This document shows, piece after piece, positions 24,558-33,448 of a DNA stretch of 64,000 nucleotides. The DNA lies in the NCBI RefSeq assembly GCF_003814705.1, contig NZ_RKRA01000001.1:1984001-2048000 (forward strand), written 5' to 3'. The notes beneath the pieces are model-generated. The model did not search any database, was not told the DNA's origin, and saw only the letters and a program-made list of their open reading frames with translations. Both the position numbers and the translations under genes were made by a program. The DNA is from Georgenia muralis (GTDB lineage: Bacteria > Actinomycetota > Actinomycetes > Actinomycetales > Actinomycetaceae). The stretch's first letter is position 1. Every line of letters starts with the position of its first letter.

Positions 24558-26129
24558 ATGGCCGGGATCAGCAGACGCAGCATGCTCAGGGCGGCGGCCG
24601 CGGTGGCCGCGGGGGCGACCGTCGGTGCGCCGGTCGCCGCGCACGCCGCCCGTGGCGGGCCCGGCGGCGGTGGTGGCGGCGGCACGGGCGGTGGCGGGAC
24701 GGTGCTCGACCCGCCGGTCGGCGGCCGGTTCGCCGACCCCGTGCTGCTGGCCGACGTCTCGGCCGACCCCGCCGTCGTCGACGTCGCGCTCACCGCGAGG
24801 ATGGCCACCGTGACGGTCGGCGGGGCGACGGCGAGCCTCATGACGTACGACGGGCTCCGGCCGGGTGGGACCATCCGGGCCCGCCGGGACCAGCTGCTGC
24901 GGGTCCGGATGCGCAACGACCTGCCGGCGAGCGGCGCCCGGAACATCCTCGGCCACCCGCTCTACGACACCAACCTCCACACGCACGGCCTGCACGTCAC
25001 CCCGGGGGACAACCCCAACGGCACCCACGGGGACAACATGATGGTGATGCTGAGGCCGGGGGAGAGCACGGTCTACGAGTACGACCTCAGCCTGCAGCGC
25101 CCCGGGACGCTGAACTTCTACCACCCCCACCTGCACGGGTCCGTGGCGGACCAGATGTGGGCGGGCATGGCCGGGGCGCTCGTCGTCGAGGACGAGACCG
25201 AGACGCTGTCCGCGTACACGGAACGGGTCATGGTGCTCCAGGACGTCACCGTCGTCGGCAGCGTCGCCGAGCCCCACGACGCGATGATGGACTACATGCA
25301 CGGCCTCGAGGGCCGGGCCGTGACCGTCAACGGGGTCGTGAACCCGCGGATCGACATCGCCCCCGGTCAGGTGCAGCGGTGGCGCCTGGTCAACGCCTGC
25401 GTCGCGAGGTTCTTCCGGCTCAGCCTCGCCGGTCACACGCTCCACGTCGTCGGTACCGACGGCGGGCTGCTCGAGAAGCCCTACGCCGTCGGCGAGCTGC
25501 TGCTCTCGCCCGGTGAGCGGGTCGACCTGCTCGTCAAGGCGTCGGGCTCGCCGTCGACGTCGTACAAGCTGCTCTCCCTGCCCTACAGCCGCCAGGGCGC
25601 CATGGGCGGGGACCAGGTCACCCTGGCCACGCTGACGTACGGCGGGAAGCGGACCCGCGTCGACCAGACGCTGCCCACCGTGGTCGACCCGGCGGCCACG
25701 CGAGCACGGATCGACACCGCCGGCCTCAAGCGGGTGCGCATGGACCTGTCGATGGGGCAGGGCCACGGCTACATCAACGGCATCAGCTTCACCGGCCACG
25801 ACTCGTCGTACATGACGATGTCCGAGCTGGGGACGTGGGAGGTCTGGGAGGTCACCAACTCCAGCGGGATGGACCACCCCTTCCACCACCACACGAACCA
25901 CGCGCAGGTGCTCTCCGTCACCGGTGGCGACCCCGGCTACGCGCAGCTGTGGACGAGCGCGGCGGCGTGGAAGGACGTCACTGTCGTGCCGAGGTGGGGC
26001 CGGGTCGAGCTGCTCGTGCCCGTGCGGGACCACGCCGGCATGTCGATGCTGCACTGCCACATCATCGAGCACGAGGACATCGGGATGATGGGCGTCTGGC
26101 ACATCGAGGAGGCGATGGGACCGATGTAG
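24558..26129 (+). CDS. Multicopper oxidase, Tat-exported
   Basis: The 523-residue protein has a Tat signal (SRRSMLRAAAAVAAGATVG) and a Gly-rich linker, then three cupredoxin domains. All copper motifs are present: HTHGLH (about 141-146), HPHLHG (189-194), HPFHHHTNH and HCHIIEHEDIGMM, supplying the type 1 and the T2/T3 trinuclear sites. It oxidises a substrate such as Cu(I), bilirubin or phenols with reduction of O2 to water; the Met-poor domain 3 gives no special hint of CueO. ATG 24558 follows GAATGAGGAGAG. The IS5-type unit ends about 110 bp upstream and may have altered its promoter. Confidence 0.93.
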   Translation: MAGISRRSMLRAAAAVAAGATVGAPVAAHAARGGPGGGGGGGTGGGGTVLDPPVGGRFADPVLLADVSADPAVVDVALTARMATVTVGGATASLMTYDGLRPGGTIRARRDQLLRVRMRNDLPASGARNILGHPLYDTNLHTHGLHVTPGDNPNGTHGDNMMVMLRPGESTVYEYDLSLQRPGTLNFYHPHLHGSVADQMWAGMAGALVVEDETETLSAYTERVMVLQDVTVVGSVAEPHDAMMDYMHGLEGRAVTVNGVVNPRIDIAPGQVQRWRLVNACVARFFRLSLAGHTLHVVGTDGGLLEKPYAVGELLLSPGERVDLLVKASGSPSTSYKLLSLPYSRQGAMGGDQVTLATLTYGGKRTRVDQTLPTVVDPAATRARIDTAGLKRVRMDLSMGQGHGYINGISFTGHDSSYMTMSELGTWEVWEVTNSSGMDHPFHHHTNHAQVLSVTGGDPGYAQLWTSAAAWKDVTVVPRWGRVELLVPVRDHAGMSMLHCHIIEHEDIGMMGVWHIEEAMGPM

Positions 26130-26192
26130 CCGCCGGGCGCCGGCGCGAGATCCCGACGCGCGAGGACGCGGCCACGTGCCTCGAGCGCCTGC

Positions 26193-27212
26193 TCAGCGCC
26201 AGCCGAGGGCCGGCGCGACGTCCTCGACGATCGAACGGAGGAGGTGAGCGTTGTAGTCGACGCCCAGCTGGTTCGGCACGGTGATCAGGAGCGTGTCGGC
26301 CTCCGCGATCGCCTCGTCCTGGGCGAGCCGGCGGACCAGCTCGTCGGGCTCGGCGGCGTACGTCTTCCCGAACGTCGCTCGCCCGCCCTCCAGCATGCCG
26401 ACCTGGTCGGTGCTGCGCCGCTCCAGGCCGAAGTAGGCGTGGTCCTCGGCGGTGACGAGGGGGAAGATGCTGCGGCTCACCGACACCCGTGGCTCGTGGG
26501 CGTGCCCGGCGGCGCGCCACGCATCACGGAACCGGCGGATCTGCTCCGCCTGGAGCTCGTGGAACGGTACGCCGGTGTCCTCCGTGAGCAGCGTCGAGCT
26601 CATGAGGTTCATCCCCTGGGTCCCGGCCCACTCGGCCGTGGCCCGGCTCCCGGCGCCCCACCAGATCCGCTCACGCAGACCTTCCGAGTACGGCTCCACC
26701 CGGAGCAGACCCGGCGGGTTGGGGAACATCGGTCGCGGGCTGGGCTCGGCGAAGCCCTCGCCGGTGATCACCTCGAGGAACCGGGCGGTGTGGCGTCGTG
26801 CCATGTCGGCGTCGCTCTCACCCTCGGCGGGGTGGTGGGCGAAGTGCCGGTAGCCCTCGATCACCTGCTCGGGCGAGCCACGGCTGATGCCGAGCTGGAG
26901 GCGTCCGCCGGAGATGAGGTCGGCCGCCCCGGCGTCCTCCGCCATGTAGAGCGGGTTCTCGTAGCGCATGTCGATCACGCCCGTGCCGATCTCGATGCGG
27001 CTGGTCCGTGCCCCGACGGCCGCCAGCAGCGGGAACGGGGACGCGAGCTGCCTGGCGAAGTGGTGGACCCGGAAGTAGGCGCCGTCGGCCCCCGCCTCCT
27101 CGGCCGCGACCGCGAGGTCGATCGACTGCAGCAGCACGTCGGAGGCGGACCGGGTCGCGGACTGGGGGTGCGGGGTCCAGTGACCGAAGGAGAGGAAGCC
27201 GATGCGTTTCAC
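26193..27212 (-). CDS. LLM-class flavin-dependent oxidoreductase
   Basis: The 339-residue protein has the luciferase-like TIM barrel start RIGFLSFGHW, AAEEAGADGAYFRVHHFARQ, the flavin-associated RIEIGTGVIDMRYENPLYMAEDAGAADLISGGRLQLGISRGSP and a C-terminal loop ending NAHLLRSIVEDVAPALGWR. Such enzymes are FMNH2-dependent monooxygenases or F420 enzymes; the substrate is unknown. The start is taken as GTG 27212 (VKRIGFLSF), with GGGAGG upstream. The gene is divergent from a TetR regulator, and a palindrome lies between them. Confidence 0.87.
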   Translation of the reverse strand: MKRIGFLSFGHWTPHPQSATRSASDVLLQSIDLAVAAEEAGADGAYFRVHHFARQLASPFPLLAAVGARTSRIEIGTGVIDMRYENPLYMAEDAGAADLISGGRLQLGISRGSPEQVIEGYRHFAHHPAEGESDADMARRHTARFLEVITGEGFAEPSPRPMFPNPPGLLRVEPYSEGLRERIWWGAGSRATAEWAGTQGMNLMSSTLLTEDTGVPFHELQAEQIRRFRDAWRAAGHAHEPRVSVSRSIFPLVTAEDHAYFGLERRSTDQVGMLEGGRATFGKTYAAEPDELVRRLAQDEAIAEADTLLITVPNQLGVDYNAHLLRSIVEDVAPALGWR

Positions 27213-27356
27213 AGGTACGACAACGTCCTCCCTCGCCCGGCATTCCATCGCGACGACCGCACGACGGGAACAGAGGGCTGACACCGAGGGGGGAGCAGTC
27301 CCTTGGCCCGTTCCGCCACTTCCCTCAGTCGACGCACGTGTGGCACGATGGTTGTG

Positions 27357-27368
27357 TACCAAGCGGTA
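27357..27368. promoter_or_regulatory. Putative TetR operator
   Basis: The perfect palindrome TACC-AAGC-GGTA lies in the divergent spacer 29 bp before the tetR start and about 145 bp from the monooxygenase start. It has the size and form of a TetR-family operator. Confidence 0.55.
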
Positions 27369-27396
27369 AGAAACTAGATCCCTTGAGGAGCCAGTC

Positions 27397-28032
27397 GTGG
27401 GGGCAGTCGGCAGACCGCGAGCGTTCGACACCGAACGTGCGCTCGATGCTGCCGTCGAGGTGTTCTGGCGCCATGGCTTCGAAGGTGCCAGCCTCGCTGC
27501 GCTGGCCACCGCGATGGGGGTCAACAAGCCCAGCATCTACGCCGCCTTCGGTGACAAGGCCCAGCTCTTCCATGCCGCACTGCGCAGGTACGTCGAGCGC
27601 AACATGGGGTACGTCGACGCCGCTCTCGCACGGCCCACCGCACGGGAGTGTGCGGAGGCGTTCCTCGTCGGTAACGCCCGAGCCGTGACCAGGCCTGACT
27701 ACCCTCCTGGCTGTCTGTCCGTCCAGGCCGCCGTCGTCCCGGGGGGCTCCAACGAGTTCTCCATGCTCGCCGAGAACCGCGCAGACATCCACGAACGGTT
27801 CGCCCAGCGGTTCCGACGTGCGGTCACCGAGGGAGACCTCCCCCCAGAAGCCGACCCCGACGAGCTCGCCGGACTCCTCATCACCCTCTCCAGCGGCTTC
27901 GCGATCCGCGCGGCCGACGGAACCCCGCGTGGCTCACTGGAGGCCATTGCCCGCCGAGCCGTCGCCGTGTTCCCCACTGGCCGCGCCACCGGAACCGAAC
28001 CCGTCACCCCGAAGGAGAACACCCATGACTGA
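27397..28032 (+). CDS. TetR/AcrR-family transcriptional regulator
   Basis: The 211-residue protein begins VGAVGRPRAFDTERALDAAVEVFWRHGFEGASLAALATAMGVNKPSIYAAFGDKAQLF, a complete TetR HTH, followed by the C-terminal ligand domain with VTRPDYPPGCLSVQAAVV, a pattern seen in regulators like those of Rv1353c type. The start is GTG 27397, preceded by TTGAGGAG. The stop overlaps the next gene by 8 bp. It probably autoregulates and controls the divergent monooxygenase. Confidence 0.9.
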   Translation: MGAVGRPRAFDTERALDAAVEVFWRHGFEGASLAALATAMGVNKPSIYAAFGDKAQLFHAALRRYVERNMGYVDAALARPTARECAEAFLVGNARAVTRPDYPPGCLSVQAAVVPGGSNEFSMLAENRADIHERFAQRFRRAVTEGDLPPEADPDELAGLLITLSSGFAIRAADGTPRGSLEAIARRAVAVFPTGRATGTEPVTPKENTHD

Positions 28033-28396
28033 CTCGCCGCCTTCCCTCGCCGCAGCCCGCGAGCAGGCCCTTGCCGTCCGAGCCCTCTACGAGAACCTGG
28101 AGGAGAGACTCAACGGGAAGACCTGGTCCCTGCACGAGCTGCAGATCGGCTTCGCGAACGACGTCGGCTACATCGGCCGCCTGCTGCTCGCTCACGACGG
28201 CACCTGGGGCATCGACCGCGACCCGCGTGCGGAGCTGGAGCACAAGCTCGCCGAGTCGATGTGGTGGACCTTCGTCCTGGCCGACAAGCTGGGCATCGAC
28301 ATCGACGAGGCCTTCACTCGGACGATGGGCCGAATCCGCACCGGCCTGGAGTCGACCATCGCCCGAACCGACCCGGCCGCAGCCGCACACGGCTGA
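28025..28396 (+). CDS. MazG-like protein (degenerate pyrophosphohydrolase fold)
   Basis: The 123-residue helical protein has the MazG-like pattern RLNGKTWSLHELQIGFANDVGYIGRLLLAHDG then ELEHKLAESMWWTFVLADKLGIDIDEAF. Active MazG proteins need an Asp/Glu set for Mg2+; here the helix usually reading LADCLW is LAESMW, so the site is partly changed and activity is uncertain. ATG 28025 lies inside the tetR 3' end with GAAGGAG upstream, giving tight coupling. Its partner gene follows 32 bp later. Confidence 0.7.
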   Translation: MTDSPPSLAAAREQALAVRALYENLEERLNGKTWSLHELQIGFANDVGYIGRLLLAHDGTWGIDRDPRAELEHKLAESMWWTFVLADKLGIDIDEAFTRTMGRIRTGLESTIARTDPAAAAHG

Positions 28397-28428
28397 CCAC
28401 CCCGAATCCACAAGGAGAAGCCGCCACC

Positions 28429-29007
28429 ATGAAGCCCACCGAGCACCTCTGCGCCGCGGATGACCCCGAGCACGTGCGGACGCCCCCGGTGACCTATGTT
28501 TCCGTCCTGGGCGGCGGGGCGCCGGGGACCGACGAGTTCTACCGGAAGAAGTCGCTGGTCACCGACATCGCGCGCGAGCTGAACGACGCCGAGGCGTCGC
28601 CGGTGGTGGAGATCCAGTACTGGTACCCCGAGGGATCGACCCCGGTGGAGATCGCTGACTTCTACAGCGTCAACCCCATCCCGTCTTTGCGCTACAGGGT
28701 CCTCTCCAAGGTCCCGGCAGCGACGACCCAGACGGACGTCGATACCGCCAGGACCCGGGCGGTGAGCGCCGCGGACAGGACCTCCGACGAGATAGCCGTG
28801 TTCTCCCTGCCCGAGCAGGACGTCGTCCAGGTCATGCACCACGGGCCGTTCGCCGAGGAGTACGCCACGCTCGAGCGGCTCGGCAACCACGCCCGAGGGC
28901 GCCGTGTCCGTCGCAGCGGGCCTCACCACGAGATCCATCTCGACGCCTTCACGCGCACCACGCCACAGGACACGCTGCGCACGATCCTGCGCGACCCCGT
29001 GGCTTGA
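28429..29007 (+). CDS. GyrI-like small-molecule-binding domain protein
   Basis: The 192-residue protein resembles the GyrI/SOUL-type effector domain: VTYVSVLGGGAPGTDEFYRKKSLV near the start, and FSLPEQDVVQVMHHGPFAEEYATLERLGNHARGR near the end. These stand-alone domains bind hydrophobic ligands and in some cases hydrolyse them. ATG 28429 has AAGGAGAAG upstream. It is the last gene of the tetR-mazG-like operon, so it may sense or remove the compound that the TetR protein answers to. Confidence 0.7.
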   Translation: MKPTEHLCAADDPEHVRTPPVTYVSVLGGGAPGTDEFYRKKSLVTDIARELNDAEASPVVEIQYWYPEGSTPVEIADFYSVNPIPSLRYRVLSKVPAATTQTDVDTARTRAVSAADRTSDEIAVFSLPEQDVVQVMHHGPFAEEYATLERLGNHARGRRVRRSGPHHEIHLDAFTRTTPQDTLRTILRDPVA

Positions 29008-29127
29008 CCGGAGCCGCTGGGAGGGCGCACGACCTCCGTTGTCCGGGACGCACAGTCAGCATGGGACCGGGACGCCGTCGCCCGGGCCCAGGCTGGACCT
29101 CTTCCCCGCGAGGGGGCCCCGTGGGGG

Positions 29128-29200
29128 TGGGCCCCGTGGGGATCGAACCCACAACCCGCGGATTAAAAGTCCGCTGCTCTGCCGATTGAGCTAGAGGCCC
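29128..29200 (-). tRNA. tRNA-Lys (TTT)
   Basis: The 73-nt cloverleaf has acceptor GGGCCUC with GGGGCCC, anticodon loop ACUUUUAAU (UUU), and T-loop GUUCGAUCC. CCA is not encoded. The flanking 29112-29127 sequence repeats GGGGGCCCCGTGGGGG, which partly mimics the 3' acceptor sequence. Confidence 0.95.
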
Positions 29201-29251
29201 AGGGGCCTGTCCGGTGTCCGGTCCAGCCCGCTACGGAAGTATGCCAGGCAG

Positions 29252-30364
29252 TCACCGGCTCGGGACCGTGCCCTGGAGCTCGGCGATCTCCGCCACGAAC
29301 CGTCGCCGGAGATCGGCCTTCTGCGCGTCGGGCAGCCATGAGGCGTCCACCCCGGCCAGGGCCATCGCGGTGAGCCGCTCCACGGGCACGTGGAGCTCAT
29401 CGGCGAGGATCCGGTACTCGGCGGCAAGGGTGGTGGGGAACATGCCGGGGTCGTCCGAGGCCGGGATGACGTTGAGGCCGGCCTCGATCATCGCGGCGAT
29501 GGACGCCCGTCGCCACGGCCTCCACGACCGGCGAGAGGTGGTGGAGATGACGGTGAACGGGACCTGCTCGTCGCGCAGGCGCGCCACGACGTCGTCGTCC
29601 TCGAGCACGAAGTAGCCGTGGTCGATCCGGTCGCACCCGAGGACGTCGAGACAGGTGAGCGTGTTCACCGCAAGCGGTGCGTGCTCGGACGAGTGCGCCG
29701 TCCGGCGCAGGCCCGCCTCCCCCGCCAGGGCGTACGCGGCCGCGAAGCGCTCGGGCGGACCCGCGGTCTCGAGGTTGTCCAGGCCGATCCCGACGACGTA
29801 CTCGTGCGGGTTGTCCACGACGGTTCGCACCCGGTCGAGAGCCGCCTCGCCGGTGCCGCTGCGGTCGATCGCGGCGATGAGCCGGCCGGTCATGCCGAAG
29901 TCTCGCTCGGCAGCGCGAACCCCGTCGGCGAGCGCGTCGACCATGCCCGCGTAGCCGAGGGAGCTCAGGTGCTCGGGCACCGCATCGAAGGACACCTCGA
30001 GGTGGCGGGTGCTGCTCGTGCGGTGCGCGTCCTCGAACGCCTCGTAGGCGATGCGGGTGAGGTCGTCGGCGTGCCGGAGGACCTGCGTCACCCAGCCCGA
30101 CACCTGGAACAGGGAGTAGGAGACGGCCGGCTCGTCGGCGCTGCGCCCCTGCGGTACCGGGATGCGGGTGTCCAGGTAGAGCGCCGGGTCGGGCGGCAGG
30201 GAGTTCACCCCGGCATAGATCTCCTCGGGCGTCGCGGGGAGCGGGAGTCGCTCCCGGCGGGCCAGCTCGGCGAAGGTACTGCCCCGGACCGTGCCGATGA
30301 GGTGGCAGTGCAGGTCGACCTTGGGCATCCGGTCGAGGAGGTCGTGCAGTACGGGGCTGGTCAT
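29252..30364 (-). CDS. Adenosine deaminase-family protein
   Basis: The 370-residue protein has the amidohydrolase metal site VDLHCHLIG (H19, H21), AHSSEHA (His and catalytic Glu), RIDHGYF and SDDPGMF. It would deaminate adenosine, deoxyadenosine or a related purine such as aminodeoxyfutalosine. The sequence SDDPGMF, with Met, and the length suit the Add-like group in actinobacteria. ATG 30364 is the first start near the conserved MPKVDLHCH region. It follows the ABC transporter genes on the same strand, suggesting the imported compound is linked to purine salvage. Confidence 0.88.
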   Translation of the reverse strand: MTSPVLHDLLDRMPKVDLHCHLIGTVRGSTFAELARRERLPLPATPEEIYAGVNSLPPDPALYLDTRIPVPQGRSADEPAVSYSLFQVSGWVTQVLRHADDLTRIAYEAFEDAHRTSSTRHLEVSFDAVPEHLSSLGYAGMVDALADGVRAAERDFGMTGRLIAAIDRSGTGEAALDRVRTVVDNPHEYVVGIGLDNLETAGPPERFAAAYALAGEAGLRRTAHSSEHAPLAVNTLTCLDVLGCDRIDHGYFVLEDDDVVARLRDEQVPFTVISTTSRRSWRPWRRASIAAMIEAGLNVIPASDDPGMFPTTLAAEYRILADELHVPVERLTAMALAGVDASWLPDAQKADLRRRFVAEIAELQGTVPSR

Positions 30365-30495
30365 CGTGGTTCGAGACGTCCTGTTCTTCGGGCGGCGGGG
30401 CGAGGCGACGAGCGGGCGGCGAGGCGACGGGCGGCGTGGACGGCGGGACCGGCCCGGACCGCGCGGTCGCGCGGGCCGGGCCGGGCCGGGCGTGC

Positions 30496-31602
30496 TCAGC
30501 TCGAGCTGACCTCGCGGGCGAACCGGTCGACCCACTCGGCCCGGGTCGGGACGAGCTCGGTCGGGTCGAGGGTGGCGTAGCCGGCGGCGATCGGGTCGGC
30601 GGCGATGTCGCCCACCACGTCCTCGATCGTCGTGGGCACGGTGGCCTCGGGGTTGACCGGGAGGTCGCCGACCAGCTCGGCAGAGGCGGTCTGGGCCTCG
30701 GCGGAGAGCAGGTAGTCGATGAACGCGTGCGCGCCCTCGACGTTCGGCGCACCCTCGGGGACCATGGCCCGGTTCGTGGCCATGTACCGGCCCTCGGCCG
30801 GCGGCGTCCACGCGATGGGCTCACCGGCTGCCACGAGGTTGGTCGCGAAGCCGCTGAGCGCGTCGGCGGCCACGATCTCGCCCTGGGTGAGCAGGTTCGT
30901 CACCTCGGTGGAGGACGTGTAGAACTGCAGCACGTTGGGCGCCCAGCCCGCGAGGGTCTCGAACGCGGTCTCCACGTCGTAGGGACCGTCCCCGTAGGCG
31001 TCGGCCACACCGGAGACCATGAGCTGGCCAGCTGTGACGGAGATGTCAGGCAGGGCCACCCGGCCGGCGTACTCGTCGTCGCCGTAGATCTCCCAGTCGG
31101 CAGCGGTCTCGGCGTCGAGCTCGTCGGTGCGGTACAGGGTCCCGTTGAGCTGGTAGCTGTACGCCGGGCCCATGTAGGCGTCCTCGGTCGCGAACTCGGC
31201 GATGTCGTCGATGGCGGGGACGTCCTCCGCCGTGACCTCCTGGAAGATGCCCTCCTCCTGGCCCAGCGCGGCGTAGTAGTCGGAGATCAGCACGACGTCG
31301 ACGCCCGGGTCCCCGCCGGCGAGCGTGAGCTGGGAGAGCCGGTCCGCGTTCGACCCGGTCTCGACCTCGACCTCGATCCCGGTCTCCTCCGTGAACGGGT
31401 CGAACACGGCCTCCTGGAACTCCTCGACGCCGAACGGGAACGTGCTGACGACGATCGTGCCGCCGGCCTCCGTGGCGGCCTCGCCGGTCTCGCCGGTCCC
31501 GTCGGCCGGCTCGGTCTCACCGCCGGAGCAGGCGGCGAGGAGGAGGGTGGCGGCCGTCAGGCCGGCACCCGCTCGGACGGTGTGACGTGCGGATCGCACC
31601 AT
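30496..31602 (-). CDS. ABC transporter substrate-binding lipoprotein (polyamine/Fe type)
   Basis: The 368-residue protein has a signal peptide with lipobox LLLAAC around residue 25, then an acidic linker and a PotD-like bilobed binding protein (TIVVSTFPFGVEEFQEAVFDPFTEETGIEVEVETG, VDVVLISDYYAALGQ). The family includes putrescine/spermidine, thiamine and iron-binding proteins; the ligand cannot be assigned. It follows the ATPase by 44 bp. Confidence 0.85.
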   Translation of the reverse strand: MVRSARHTVRAGAGLTAATLLLAACSGGETEPADGTGETGEAATEAGGTIVVSTFPFGVEEFQEAVFDPFTEETGIEVEVETGSNADRLSQLTLAGGDPGVDVVLISDYYAALGQEEGIFQEVTAEDVPAIDDIAEFATEDAYMGPAYSYQLNGTLYRTDELDAETAADWEIYGDDEYAGRVALPDISVTAGQLMVSGVADAYGDGPYDVETAFETLAGWAPNVLQFYTSSTEVTNLLTQGEIVAADALSGFATNLVAAGEPIAWTPPAEGRYMATNRAMVPEGAPNVEGAHAFIDYLLSAEAQTASAELVGDLPVNPEATVPTTIEDVVGDIAADPIAAGYATLDPTELVPTRAEWVDRFAREVSSS

Positions 31603-31646
31603 GGGCGGTTCCTTTCGTGGTGGCCGTGGCGGCCTGCTGGTGAGGT

Positions 31647-32654
31647 TCAGTCGGCGAGTGCGACGAGGCGGGACTCCGGCGCGGTGACCGACACGGGCTG
31701 ACCCGCCTCGACGCGCCCGGCCTCGGCGGCGCGCACGTCGCTGAGCAGGGTCACGGTCGCGCCGGAGGGGTCGACGGCCGCGACGGTGACGAGCATGTCG
31801 ACGCCGCGGTACGCGACGTCGGTCACGGTGCCCGGCAGGGCGAGGATGCCCGCGGGCGCGGCGCCGTCGGCGCCGGCGACGACGCCGAGGTGCTCGGGAC
31901 GCACCGTCAGGGTGGTGCCGTCGCGCGCGGTGAGGAAGTTCTCGTAGCCGAGGAAGTCGGCGACGAAGCGGTTGGCCGGCGCAGGGAAGACGTCCTGGGG
32001 GGCGCCGTGCTGCATGATCCTGCCACCTTGCATGAGGACCATCTCGTCGGACATCTCCAGCGCCTCGTCCTGGTCGTGGGTCACGAGGATCACGGTCAGC
32101 CCCGTCTCGGACTGGATCCGCCGGATCTCGGCACGCATCTGGAGCCGCAGGCGGGCGTCGAGGTTGGACAGCGGCTCGTCGAGGAGCATGAGCCGCGGCC
32201 GGATGGCCATGGCGCGGGCGAGCGCGACCCGTTGCTGCTGCCCCCCGGAGAGCTTCTTGGGCCGCGTGTCGGCCAGGTGGGCGAGGCCGACCAGCTCGAG
32301 CGTCTCCATCACCCTGGTCCGGCGCTCGCCCGACGGCACGCGCCGCAGCTTCAGCCCGTAGCCCACGTTGTCCGCCACCGTCATGTGGGGGAAGAGGGCG
32401 TAGGACTGGAAGACCATGCCGAGGTCACGCTTCTCCGGCGGCGTCCGGGTGGCGTCGGCGCCGCCGATGCGGATCGTGCCCGAGGTCGGGGTGAGGTAGC
32501 CGGCGATCATCCGCAGGGTCGTCGTCTTCCCGCAGCCGCTCGGCCCGAGAAGCGTGGTGAACCTGCCCTCGGGGATGTCGAGGTCGATGGCGTCGACGGC
32601 GGTGAAGTCCCCGAACTGCTGGCTCACGCCGATCAGCTCTGCAGCGACGGTCAT
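31647..32654 (-). CDS. ABC transporter ATP-binding protein (PotA-like)
   Basis: The 335-residue ATPase has Walker A ([10 protein letters not shown]), Q-loop ([14 protein letters not shown]), signature LSGGQQQR, Walker B ([13 protein letters not shown]), H-loop (VTHDQDEA) and a C-terminal TOBE domain (about 255-335). It energises the importer formed with the two permeases upstream. Its ATG overlaps the permease stop (ATGA). Confidence 0.93.
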   Translation of the reverse strand: MTVAAELIGVSQQFGDFTAVDAIDLDIPEGRFTTLLGPSGCGKTTTLRMIAGYLTPTSGTIRIGGADATRTPPEKRDLGMVFQSYALFPHMTVADNVGYGLKLRRVPSGERRTRVMETLELVGLAHLADTRPKKLSGGQQQRVALARAMAIRPRLMLLDEPLSNLDARLRLQMRAEIRRIQSETGLTVILVTHDQDEALEMSDEMVLMQGGRIMQHGAPQDVFPAPANRFVADFLGYENFLTARDGTTLTVRPEHLGVVAGADGAAPAGILALPGTVTDVAYRGVDMLVTVAAVDPSGATVTLLSDVRAAEAGRVEAGQPVSVTAPESRLVALAD

Positions 32655-33448
32655 CGGTTGATACCTCCGAAGATCTTGGCGAAGCCCACCGTGCGCTCGG
32701 CCACGAGGGCGACGACGACCGTCCCGGCGAGCAGGAGTGTCGAGGTCGCCGCCACCATCGGGTCGTAGCTCTGCTGGACGTAGTCGAGCATCGTCACCGG
32801 CAGCGTCCGGAAGTGGCGGGTCTGCAGCAGCAGGGAGAGCGGGACGTTGTTGAACGAGGTGATGAAGCTGAGGAGCCCTGCCGAGAAGATCCCGGGCCGC
32901 AGCAGCGGGAGGGTGATCGTGAGGAACGTGCGCAGGGGGGATGCGCCCAGCCCCCGGGCGGCCTCCTCCAGGGCGGGGTCGGCCAGGGCCAGGGAGGCGC
33001 CGGTCACCCGGACGGCGTACGGGAACATCAGGACCGTGTGACCGATGAGCAGGGTCTGGAAGTTCGCCAGGCCCAGACCGATCATCAGCTGCTGGTACAG
33101 GGCCAGCCCGACCACCAGCTCGGGCACGATGAGCGGGGAGAGGAAGAGTCCCTCGACGAGGTTCCTGCCGGGGATGCGCCCCCGGTGGATCGCGAGTGCG
33201 ACCGGCACGCCCAGGAGCAGGGCGAGGACGGTGGCGAGCGCCGCGAGCTGCAGGCTCGAGACCAGTGCCCCCATGAAGGGCTCGTACTCGAGCGCGGCAC
33301 CGAACCAGCGCAGGGAGAACCCGTCGGGTGGGAAGCGCAGGGTGCCGCCGGCCGTGAACGAGGTGGCGACCACGAACAGGATCGGCACGATCATGATGAC
33401 GTAGGCCAGGACCGCGAGGGCCGCCATGACCGGGTGCCGGGTGCTCAC
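32651..33448 (-). CDS. ABC transporter permease (PotC-like)
   Basis: The 265-residue protein has six membrane helices and the EAA loop in ALEEAARGLGASPLRTFLTITLPLLRPGI, the contact for the ATPase. It is the second permease of a polyamine-type importer. The GTG start overlaps the stop of the first permease (GTGA), and its own stop overlaps the ATPase ATG. Confidence 0.9.
   Translation of the reverse strand: MSTRHPVMAALAVLAYVIMIVPILFVVATSFTAGGTLRFPPDGFSLRWFGAALEYEPFMGALVSSLQLAALATVLALLLGVPVALAIHRGRIPGRNLVEGLFLSPLIVPELVVGLALYQQLMIGLGLANFQTLLIGHTVLMFPYAVRVTGASLALADPALEEAARGLGASPLRTFLTITLPLLRPGIFSAGLLSFITSFNNVPLSLLLQTRHFRTLPVTMLDYVQQSYDPMVAATSTLLLAGTVVVALVAERTVGFAKIFGGINR

Noticed and set aside
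24432-26102. 556-codon frame antisense to the multicopper oxidase
   Set aside because: It is a shadow of the real gene; the sense protein has all copper motifs.
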